Below, piece by piece: positions 21,501 to 29,012 of a stretch of 29,012 nucleotides of DNA (position 1 is the first letter of the stretch; each line of letters opens with the position of its first letter). A program made the position numbers and the translations under genes. The notes below the pieces were generated by a model. The model made no database searches. It was not told the DNA's origin and saw only the letters and a program-made list of their open reading frames with translations. Source of the stretch: Priapulus caudatus (Eukaryota > Priapulida > Priapulimorpha > Priapulimorphida > Priapulidae); NCBI RefSeq assembly GCF_000485595.1, contig NW_014577384.1, forward strand, positions 654,078-683,089, written 5' to 3'.

Positions 21501-23832
21501 TAGATGAATCGGTCAGTGTACTTGTAAGAGTTGGGCTCATTGCTTCTTGAGGAAATCAGGTTAATTGTAGTGAGTTTGGGGGTGCAAGCATGTTCTATTT
21601 AAAAAATGTGAGAAATCAGATACAGACAGATGAAGAACCTGGTTCAATGTACAAGTCAGGGTTAGAAAATATTTTTTTACTAGACAGCAACTGCTTGCTG
21701 CACGAGAAAAAAGAAGGCAGCGAATTTCTTCGCCCAGGCAAAATCATTGCTGCTTTTACCATGGTTTATTAGAAGCATTCTTGGCAGCAAGCACTCGCTG
21801 CCAACATTGAGAGCAGGCAGCAAACTGACCCATGTAGTAGGTAGCAAAACTGCTGCTTGTGGCCCTTAATTTCAAACCCTGCCAGTGTACATGTCTTTCC
21901 TAAAAATGCAGACACAATGCATACGTGCATGTATGCATGCACACATACATGCACAAGTATATTCAGTATCGTATTGTCTATCTACAAAAAGCTTTGTGCA
22001 AGCTTTATGAGAAGGTGGCCACATACATAATTACAAATCCTGCAGTGTTGTATGCAAGTGAATATATGGTTTCATCATTTTTGATTACCATTGAATATGC
22101 ATCTGGTCGTTCACAGGGTACCACCAAGTGTCAAGCAATGACGGCAGGTGTGTTTATCATACTACTGTACACGTCCAGGGCAGCCTACAATATGCTTGTA
22201 GTGCTTTCTCATGATAGCCGTCTGCCCAACTTTGGGTATAGTTGGTCAAATGTGTCTGACCAGGTAAGCAACTGGCTTTTTGTACTTCATCCCACATTCA
22301 GTATGTTAACAGTTTCAGTGGAAGACATGCTTATTATTATAAAAACTGTTCAATAATATCCTAACAGAATTCTTTACTGATTTAGCAGTAGTTTTACGGG
22401 AAATGTTTTTTGTAGTTATTTTTCTGAGTTATCTTGGTGTCATTCTCGTTGAGTAGATTGTGTACTTGCATGCAGCAACTGCTAGTTGTTATTATAAGTC
22501 CACTTTTTTCTATTGCAGGGAGACTTGGTTGGTCAAGATCCAACTTACGTGTATGTTGTTTTCGGCGTAATCCTATTCATCTGGGAGTTCCTACCGACAC
22601 TTATTGTGATAATATTTTTCAGAGTTAGAAGCCCAGAAGGAACCTTGGTAAGGTTTAACAGTTATTATTCAATTAAACTGTGCAAATCCATCAAAACTAT
22701 CAAAACTTCACTGCCATGTTTCTCTCTCGTTCTCGGACTTTAATTTGTTTGTGTAATTCTTAAACCACCTGTTTGTCAGGCTCCCTGTTGCAATATAATG
22801 AAAATGCAGTGATGTATTTAATTCCCTTACTCATTACCTAACATAACTAGCTTCATTTCCATCGCAATAGAGAGCGACGGAAATTGTTTCGTCTCGGAGT
22901 TTTGGCTCAAGGGCGTATTTCTTCGACAATCCGCGCCGTTATGACAGTGAGGAGAGTCTGGTCCCCCAGTCAGGAACACCTAGGTAAGTTACCGTACAGC
23001 AACTATGCATCATAATCTATATTAAAGGTGCGATGTCTGTCTACGTTTGCACTTGCGATTGAGCATATTAGACGACCTACTGGCTAGACATGCTCTTTGA
23101 GGTTTTCGCGCTGGAAAAAGACTCAGCGTCAGGTTTAATAGCACTCGACTATGTTCTGATTGAGCACATGACATTCAGCGCACTTCTCTGAATGGTCGAA
23201 GTTGGATGAGGTTGGGTCAAAGTTTACCAGTCCTAGATAGTGGAAGACAACCTTACTGACATGTACAATGTAAAGCTGGGTTTACACTACCGTCTTTACG
23301 TTGGCGAATTGGCGAGTTGGACCAATTTTGCAATTCGGCAATTCCGAGTTGGCGAAAATAGAACATGCTCTAATCTCCCAACTAGTAGCTATCGATCGCT
23401 TGGTCGCGCAACTTTTGCGTTTACACTGTCGATTGTCGGCTATGTAGTTGGGAAGTTGGTCCACTTCGCCAATTCACCAAGATAAAGTCGGTAGTGTAAA
23501 CCCAGCTTAATACCAGTTTACGTATCGAGATAAGAAGATCTGGATACGAGCTCCCATCCCTGCTCGAAACAATGTGTCGAGTGCGCACGACAACCACCGC
23601 ACACCATTTGTTATCTTGCAGCTGGTCGCACGACGCTGCGTTAGCCACGTCGCCCTCGTCGCACTCTGTCAACAGTGCCTTGATGTATCAGGCCTCGCAG
23701 CTGTCGTACGGTAGCGTCGGCGGCTACCCTGGCCTGTGGAGCCAGAGCTACGGCACCCCACCCCACCAAGGCCGGCTGCATCGATACCACAGTCAGCAAT
23801 TCAGGGACGTTAGCCAAACGCTTTCAGAGTGA
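18579..23832 (+). CDS. GPR137: GPR137-family seven-transmembrane protein, complete 7-exon gene
   Basis: Integral membrane protein of the GPR137/GPR137B (TM7SF1) family. Vertebrate members sit in lysosomal membranes and affect Rag GTPase and mTORC1 recruitment. Exons: 18579-18983, 20146-20189, 21164-21401, 22117-22263, 22519-22647, 22871-22983, 23622-23832. All junctions are GT-AG and join into 1287 nt (428 aa; human GPR137B about 400). Seven hydrophobic segments lie near residues 41-65, 74-95, 109-133, 153-174, 187-213, 237-259 and about 288-313. Family signatures are [10 protein letters not shown] (65-74), LLYTSRA in TM6 and [10 protein letters not shown] (338-347) in the cytoplasmic tail. 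The serine- and tyrosine-rich C-terminus (360-428) is less conserved. The start used is the first ATG in frame; ATGs at 18582, 18588 and 18642 are alternatives. Which vertebrate paralogue it matches best cannot be told by eye. Confidence 0.94.
19255..19437. mobile_element. Fold-back element with TTAGGG-type loop, in GPR137 intron 1
   Basis: A 37-bp arm at 19261-19297 starting CAAGGATAGAGAACATGGGT is perfectly mirrored at 19395-19431. Two further mismatched base pairs extend the stem outwards. The loop is AT-rich on the left and holds degenerate TTAGGG repeats at about 19344-19394. No coding capacity and no clear target duplication. Confidence 0.8.
19665..20100. mobile_element. Imperfect fold-back element in GPR137 intron 1
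   Basis: The left side (AGCGATG, then CCCAAACTTGGAATCT and GCCCAAACTGC) is echoed in reverse complement at the right side (AGATTCCATGTTTGGGCACA then AGCGATAG). CAATCTCAAGAT motifs occur further in from both ends. The stem is imperfect and includes smaller palindromes such as ACAATCTCGAGATTGT. It ends about 45 bp before GPR137 exon 2. Boundaries are approximate. Confidence 0.45.
21430..21500. repeat. Degenerate GACAGATG repeat
   Basis: Irregular run of GACAGA, GATGGA and GATAGATA units immediately after GPR137 exon 3, in intron 3. Confidence 0.8.
21657..21881. mobile_element. 225-bp MITE with CAGGGTTNGAAA ends, in GPR137 intron 3
   Basis: The left end CAGGGTTAGAAAAT pairs with the right end TTAATTTCAAACCCTG. 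The interior repeats GCAGCAA and TTGCTGC in both orientations. The termini resemble those at 9889 and 12199, so these may be one superfamily. The target duplication is not clear. Confidence 0.6.
23274..23507. mobile_element. 234-bp PIF/Harbinger-like MITE in GPR137 intron 6
   Basis: Terminal inverted repeats AGCTGGGTTTACACTACCG and CGGTAGTGTAAACCCAGCT are perfect. The 3-bp duplication TAA lies at 23271-23273 and 23508-23510, the TWA pattern of PIF/Harbinger. Internal GGCGAATTGGCGAGTTGG and matching inverse segments extend the fold. Frames inside it on both strands are artefacts. Confidence 0.85.
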
Positions 23833-24100
23833 GGACGCATGTGAGAGCGTACAGTATCAAGCATGTGAGGGTCAGGTTTCGTGACAAGGTAGCAGGAAAG
23901 TACTGTCAGAGAATAGTGTGTATACTATAGTGGTCTAGTATTTTGATTATTTTATTTTTATGTTGAATATACCATTCAGCTGTGTTTATTCTGTAAGTAG
24001 GTTTAAAATTATATGAACATGGCATGTATAGAATTTTGTGCAGCATTATGTGTATATTGCAATGTGTTCAATGCTCAGTAAGAAATAGAGATTGAGATAG
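23833..24100 (+). other. GPR137 3' flank, probable 3' UTR
   Basis: AT-rich sequence after the GPR137 stop codon with no coding signal. No AATAAA appears in this stretch. The nearest clear candidate is beyond the GA tract at 24532-24537. Confidence 0.45.
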
Positions 24101-24129
24101 TGTGAGAGAGAGTAGCGAGCGACGGAGAG

Positions 24130-24161
<32 letters not shown>

Positions 24162-24390
24162 AGAGAGGAGGAGAGAGACTGAGAGAGAGAGAGAGGAGAA
24201 GAGAGAGAGAGGAGAGAGAGAGAGAGATGGAGAGAAGGATTAGATAGATAGATAGAGAGAGGAGAGGGACGAGGGGGAGAGAGAGAGAGAGAGGAGAGAG
24301 AGGAGAGAGAGAGAGACATAGAGAAATAGATAAATAGACATGGAGACAGAAGGAGAGAGAAGAGAAAGAATAGATAGAGACGAGAGAGGG

Positions 24391-24449
<59 letters not shown>
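24085..24449. repeat. GA-rich low-complexity tract
   Basis: Polypurine sequence of GA, GAGG and GATA units ending in a pure GA run at about 24398-24449. The serine/leucine-rich frames on the opposite strand are artefacts. Confidence 0.95.
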
Positions 24450-24451
<2 letters not shown>

Positions 24452-24531
24452 GGAAAAGAGAATGCACATACACAGAAAGACTGGGCGTTATACTGTTGGA
24501 CATGACCAATGGACAGCAGCTCGATCAGTGA

Positions 24532-24537
24532 AATAAA
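24532..24537 (+). terminator. Candidate polyadenylation signal for GPR137
   Basis: AATAAA, about 700 bp after the stop codon. If used, the 3' UTR includes the GA-rich tract. Other AATAAA motifs occur much further on (for example near 27065). Confidence 0.3.
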
Positions 24538-25675
24538 CATGGGAAGACGTTAGCTTTGCATTTGTGATTACCGGTGATTCAGTGTCATCACAGCTCATTG
24601 CTCAATGATAGGCATTGAAACTGCATGTGTGCAGGTTGCACGGCAGATTTCAACCAGCATTTATGTGTACGTAAACGCGGCCTCTACGTGCCTCACTGTT
24701 GTGTGCTTTTTACTCATTCTTCCTGCAGTTGTAATTGTATACCCAATGAGTATTTATTATGAGGTATTCGAGAATGCTGTTATTGTACATACAAAATTGT
24801 AGGCCTCGTCCTGAGCAGGAGTGTTTGGCATGTATATCTGAATCAACAGTGAACATTGTGAGCTTAGGATATAGTGTGCATTACAATATGATAAATTCAT
24901 AACTGTATGTAGCTATTATACGATGGTATGAGTGGGAATTTGCTTGGTCCTGCATAATAGACAAAATCATTCAGTATATGTACTGCTTTTACGCACGCAT
25001 GCACGCGCACGCACGCACGCACGCACACACATTCAAATGAGATATATGACATTTTCATATCATATATGAACGCTAGCTGCTCAATACTCTGTGTTAAGCT
25101 TGAGAAAATGATATAAAATTAGTAACCATAAGCAGTAGCTGTGGTTATATATATTATATGTGGGTAGGGGTGGGGCCGTGAAAGTAGGGTGAACTTATTT
25201 GGTCAAAGGGAATGTAATTTTTTTTATAGGTCTATCATACTGCAGGATGTCTGTAGCATGATCGCGAGAACAATTTTATAATGCAAACTAGGTCATAATC
25301 CTTAAACCTATCATCCATCAATTGAGTTATCGAGGTCAAATTACAGGTTAAGCCCCAGTGTAATGTCATCTGCCAATATTTCATAATCATATTATGTCTA
25401 TAATGTAGGTTTCCATAGCTGGAACAAATGAGATTGTTCACATCTAAATCAAATGATTGCTGGATTGTGTGAGAATGTCTCTACTCCAGCCAAAATATTG
25501 ATGGATGCCGCAAACAACATTAAGTACTATCCACATTTCACTGATTCGATCAAAAGTTTGCACCGTCAAAGAGTAGCGTAGGAAGTAGAGGTAGGACTTA
25601 TAGTTACTTAGGTCCAAGCCTAGTTTAGCAACCCGTATTAGTTTAGCAGGTGCGAAAACACATTTGCGGAGTCAT
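24538..25675. other. Intergenic, only a short ACGC microsatellite seen
   Basis: AT-rich sequence. A CACG/ACGC run lies at about 24994-25030. A 65-codon plus frame at 24605-24802 has a hydrophobic stretch but no splice or family support. Confidence 0.5.
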
Positions 25676-25855
25676 AGGGTCTATGTCCCCCAGGGTACTG
25701 CCGGAACGTACCCTGGTAACTATCTGATATGGTTAGGGAGTAGGCGTAGGCGACTCCCTAGACTCGTTAGTGGAGTAGGCGAGGTACGGTCCGGCATATT
25801 AGATAGTACCAGGGTACGTTCCGGCAGTACCCTGGGGGACATAGACCCTCTCAGC
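25676..25855 (-). mobile_element. Fold-back element, copy 2 (related to 4708-4950)
   Basis: A nearly perfect inverted repeat: AGGGTCTATGTCCCCCAGGG and the following bases to ACTATCTGATAT are mirrored at the right end, closing ACATAGACCCT. The loop holds TTAGGGAGTAGGCGTAGGCG and contains just one TTAGGG unit. Read on the minus strand it aligns with the element at 4708. The outer GCTGAG (minus strand) is shared by both copies. It is noncoding. Confidence 0.85.
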
Positions 25856-25859
25856 CAAA

Positions 25860-27235
25860 CTATCCGTGATTCGTTACTTTAATATTGGTAATGCACTCCA
25901 TTTTTGATATAAAAACGCAAGGCGTGGACGAATATCGACCAACATAATACAGTCTAGGGAGTGTAAGAGGTTAACAGGTTTTTCTGAGATTTCACCAATG
26001 CTCTGTGCAAGTGTATGTATAGTTAATCATGTCAAGAATGCCTTTATCAGTATTATCACTAAGCATACCTGTACTTGCCTGATTTTAATACGGGGTGCAA
26101 TATATTCAAGATGTTGATAACATTTTTTTTTCTGCAACATGTATGTGTGATAGGTTTTGCTGGAATACTCCTGAAAAAATGTCACTAAGGATTCATGTGA
26201 TTTAGTAGCAATTGATTTAAGAGGCTGGGGTAACCGACAGGGTTGGTTGACCAAATGGTTTGATATTAGATCTGGTTTAGAGGCAGACTCGTCCCTTCAT
26301 AATGACATTATTCTTTGCCGTTTCTTTTTTTCCGGTTTTGTCATCTTTCTCACCATTATGTTTGTAGTATAGAAGCTAAGTTTCACAATTGGAGCACATT
26401 GTACAAGATGCTGATTTACAACGCATAGTCATGCACACATAAGTGCAAGTGTAGATACAGACTGGGGATCATATTACAGCTTGGCATCTTTATTTTGGCT
26501 GGTGCATTTGTATGGACACCAAATGAGGATAACTGATGTATATCTGTGACTATATAATTAGCTTTGAGGATTTGCGATTTTGCGTACTTATTTTCTATTG
26601 TAACTTATACACAAGTTGTTGAAAGTAATAATTAGTGCTAAATTATATCCGTATTGAAATCATTCTTAAAGATGTGGCCATTTCAGTATCATCCCAATTT
26701 CTACATTCTAAGTAGCTTGTTCAATTTTTGTTGTATTTACATGAAAACTTTTGTGCCAATTCAACAATAATTCCTACCTCACTTATTGATGGGGTAATCG
26801 TACCTATAGAATATATATTAGCTTTGGGTGTTTATCAATGTAATTTTTTTAATTAATAGACATTTCATTTCGTTATTCCTCTTTACAATTACCCCAATGT
26901 TTGTTTATGTATTTACTTTTAAATGTGCTACAATATGTGCTACGTATGTGTTAGAGTATTATTAAGATGAAATACAAAAACTATTTAGTGTGTAAACCAT
27001 ATTCAATATAACCTATATGTTTGAACCTGTATATATGTATCATACTAGACGTTGTATATCATGACAAATAAACAAGTATATTCCAGATCTGAAATGCTCG
27101 CTGAAAGGTAATGCATAAGGTTTGTTGAACTTTATGTACATATCCTGGTATATGGCGTATTTGATTAAGGAAATTAGTTTTCTACTACTTAGGCAAGAAA
27201 AAAATTAATCTAATAAATAAAATTCTTGATAAATT
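25860..27235. other. Intergenic, AT-rich, no gene recognised
   Basis: Long AT-rich stretch between the fold-back element and the RWDD2 3' end. No coding frame with domain or splice support and no large repeat was seen. Confidence 0.5.
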
Positions 27236-27239
27236 ATTA

Positions 27240-27245
27240 TTTATT
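27240..27245 (-). terminator. Polyadenylation signal for RWDD2
   Basis: AATAAA on the minus strand about 95 bases after the stop codon of the RWDD2 gene, a normal distance for a compact 3' UTR. Confidence 0.6.
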
Positions 27246-27339
27246 ACATATTTGATTGCCAGTTTTCATCTTACACATGATGAAAATGCGTATAAATGTA
27301 AAATCCCATCGTACGAAGCACCACCAAAAATATGCCGCG

Positions 27340-28239
27340 CTACGACTGCTTTCCGTCGACCCCGAAAAAGTCCTTGAAGACGAAGCCCAGGTCCTTCTCT
27401 TCGAGAAACTTGTAGAACAAGCCCAGGTCCTGCGTGAACTCCCTGCTGTACTGCTTCCGGACGTTGAACGCCTTTTCCTCGAAGTTCTCGAACTTGCGCA
27501 GCCGGTCGACGTCGTCGTATCCCGTGACGGCGCAGGTCTCCTCTCGCTTCGCGCTGATGCGTTTCCACGTCCAGTTGCGCACGCGGCTCCAGAAGTCGTC
27601 GACGTCCGCACAACATCCCTCGACGCAGACGACTCCCGGTTTCCCCGGCAACGTGAAGCCGGTGAGCCGCAGCTCGGACGCGAGGTCGAGCATGTCGCGC
27701 CGCTTCACCTTGCTGTAGATGTGGTGACTGTAGATCCACAGCCGCTTGAACGCGACGGGGCCGCGTGTCCGGGCCGCCGCCGCATCGACGCGAATCGCGA
27801 CAGACAGGTACGCGGGTGCGTGCTCCTGCAGCCACTGCGTCGTCTGCACGACGCACAGATCTCGCTCGTAGGTGGCGCCGGCGTGCGCGCGGAGGTCCTC
27901 GTTTAGCTGCCGGTGCTTGTCGTTGGCGAGGGGCGACCAGCGAGCGTAGAACTCCGGAGGCGCGCGCGACGGGTACTCGTGCGGGAAGCTGACGAGAAGC
28001 TCCAGAGGTTTTTCGACTCGCTCGAGTTTGAGACGGACGTAGAACTCGAGGCCAGGGAGCGCGTAGGGGAGGGTCTCCCCTGCTGCCACCTGCTGGCAGT
28101 CGGCGACGGCCGCCGGGTCGGAGAATTCGAACTCGCCCGGATTCGGGAACATGCTTTCCAGCATTTCGATCTCGGCCAGCTGGAGGTGCAGGTTTGCGCA
28201 CGGATCCCAGTCCGCGCTGTCCGACTTTTCCTCTGCCAT
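27340..28239 (-). CDS. RWDD2-family protein (RWD plus DUF1115), intronless
   Basis: A single open frame of 299 codons. Residues about 13-145 form an RWD domain (opening with LAEIEMLESMFP, with FPHEYP near 85-90). Residues about 163-296 match the DUF1115 C-terminal domain typical of RWDD2A and RWDD2B, including RLWIYSHHIYSK (166-177), LPGKPGVVCVEG (197-208) and FWSR with WKRI. The length fits the human proteins (about 290-320 aa). RWD folds bind other proteins; the cellular role of RWDD2 is not established. The frame is GC-rich with strongly G/C-ending codons, unlike its AT-rich surroundings, and has no intron, so it could be a retrocopy or simply an intronless gene. It is intact and ends in a family-typical FFGVDGKQS. 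The start is the first ATG and precedes the acidic N-terminus. I cannot choose between RWDD2A and RWDD2B. Confidence 0.93.
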   Translation of the reverse strand: MAEEKSDSADWDPCANLHLQLAEIEMLESMFPNPGEFEFSDPAAVADCQQVAAGETLPYALPGLEFYVRLKLERVEKPLELLVSFPHEYPSRAPPEFYARWSPLANDKHRQLNEDLRAHAGATYERDLCVVQTTQWLQEHAPAYLSVAIRVDAAAARTRGPVAFKRLWIYSHHIYSKVKRRDMLDLASELRLTGFTLPGKPGVVCVEGCCADVDDFWSRVRNWTWKRISAKREETCAVTGYDDVDRLRKFENFEEKAFNVRKQYSREFTQDLGLFYKFLEEKDLGFVFKDFFGVDGKQS

Positions 28240-28700
28240 GTAAAGCTTGAGTCGTACCTTACTAAGTAGGCCAGCTTTACCACAGTGTTGCAGGTATCCT
28301 AGTAATGCACAGAAGGTTCTCTCATAGCTTTCTTGCTATACTGCATCAGCTGTTACTTCACATGCTGCTAGAATTCATGATTGAATATCTCTATTCTTTG
28401 CAAGTTAGTCCTTTCTGGTGAAAGAGCTCACTGTAGTTGTGGCACCACGCTTCAGTACAGCTAGTTGCCTGTAGCCCCTGTTCAGCAGATATTCTATGTG
28501 CATCGTGTTCATTCTGCTAATGTTATTTCCTTGTCGCCTGAAAGGAAAAGCGGACACATAGCGTGAAAAACAGGTTGGTATAATTCCTTGCTCTGGTTGA
28601 AAATTGTATGAGTGTATGCTGTTACACACGTTACAACTAAAGCATGGGCATATGCCATTAAAGGGCAATGCATTATTAGTTAAACCTGTCATGGAGCCAT
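28240..28700. promoter_or_regulatory. Upstream region of RWDD2
   Basis: Sequence 5' of the minus-strand RWDD2 start. Composition drops back to AT-rich soon after the start codon. No TATA box or other core element could be assigned. A minus frame at 28405-28782 has no domain. Confidence 0.3.
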
Positions 28701-29012
28701 GGGTTTTTAGCTCATCTGACGTAGTCAGATGCAGCTTGTAGAATCGCATGAGCGTGCGTGCGTGCGTGCGTCCGTCCGTCAACAGTTGGGCACAAATATA
28801 AACGGCTCGACGTACGGATTCGAAAGTCGGGACGGGGGATAATCCGAAAACGAGTTGGGATGTCGAAGCTGGGGGTCAAAGGTCAAGAGGTGTAAAAGAA
28901 GGGGGAACATTCACGTCCTTAACTTAAGGTATAGGGAGGAAATGCAGAATTGCGGCACAAATCTAATCGGCTCGACCTAGGCTCGTGATAGTCGGTGTAT
29001 AGCATCATGGTA
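28701..29012. repeat. Probable interspersed repeat at the right edge
   Basis: Starts with a short palindrome, CATCTGAC-GTA-GTCAGATG (28715-28733), followed by a GCGT/CCGT microsatellite at about 28751-28779. The motif GGCACAAATATAAACGGCTC is then echoed near 28952 as CGGCACAAATCTAATCGGCTC. The window ends inside it. The TE class is not recognised. Confidence 0.45.

Noticed and set aside
24046-24540. 164-residue Ser/Leu-rich frame
   Set aside because: Translation of the opposite strand of a GA-rich tract.
24605-24802. 65-residue frame with a hydrophobic segment after GPR137
   Set aside because: GPR137 is already complete with seven segments; no acceptor or family match supports an eighth exon.
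27266-28283. Long alternative frames across RWDD2 on both strands (up to 311 codons)
   Set aside because: GC-rich sequence has few stops; only the 299-codon frame shows RWD and DUF1115 motifs.

Overview
The window is nuclear DNA from an animal. All three recognisable genes are conserved metazoan families, two of them split by many GT-AG introns. The DNA between them is AT-rich and full of simple repeats, inverted-repeat elements and telomere-like TTAGGG tracts. The 16-exon BBS1 follows the human protein almost residue for residue, which suggests a slowly evolving invertebrate such as a sponge or cnidarian. I cannot fix the phylum from sequence alone.

Layout. 1-553 is a minisatellite built on a 70-bp dimer, followed by a short CGCCATTT array and a CpG-rich block to about 1180. 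1180-8700 is intergenic: a hAT-like element, hairpin elements, a CTGT/CT microsatellite, a fold-back element with an internal telomere-like array, a possible decayed coding region near 5.6-6.5 kb, a purine-rich minisatellite and several very short palindromic elements with 7-bp target duplications. 8750-17744 (minus) is a complete BBS1 of 16 exons and 582 codons. 18579-23832 (plus) is a complete GPR137-family seven-transmembrane gene of 7 exons and 428 codons. 23.9-27.2 kb is noncoding, with a GA-rich tract and a second copy of the fold-back family. 27340-28239 (minus) is an intronless RWDD2-family gene. The right edge is repeat DNA.

Functional links. BBS1 (BBSome, ciliary trafficking) and GPR137 (a lysosomal membrane family linked to mTORC1) are head to head. 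Their start codons lie 834 bp apart around a long GA microsatellite, so a shared promoter region is plausible. RWDD2 is uncharacterised and has no evident link to the other two.

The most unusual content is the mobile DNA. Five near-perfect palindromes of 34-142 bp begin CAGGAGT and end ACTCCTG, and four of them have exact 7-bp target duplications. Three fold-back elements carry TTAGGG-type repeats in their loops, and in one the array sits where a related copy has a single unit. BBS1 intron 1 contains hairpin elements, one of which appears to supply the exon 1 splice donor. I saw no prokaryotic-type defence system, CRISPR array, rRNA or convincing tRNA.
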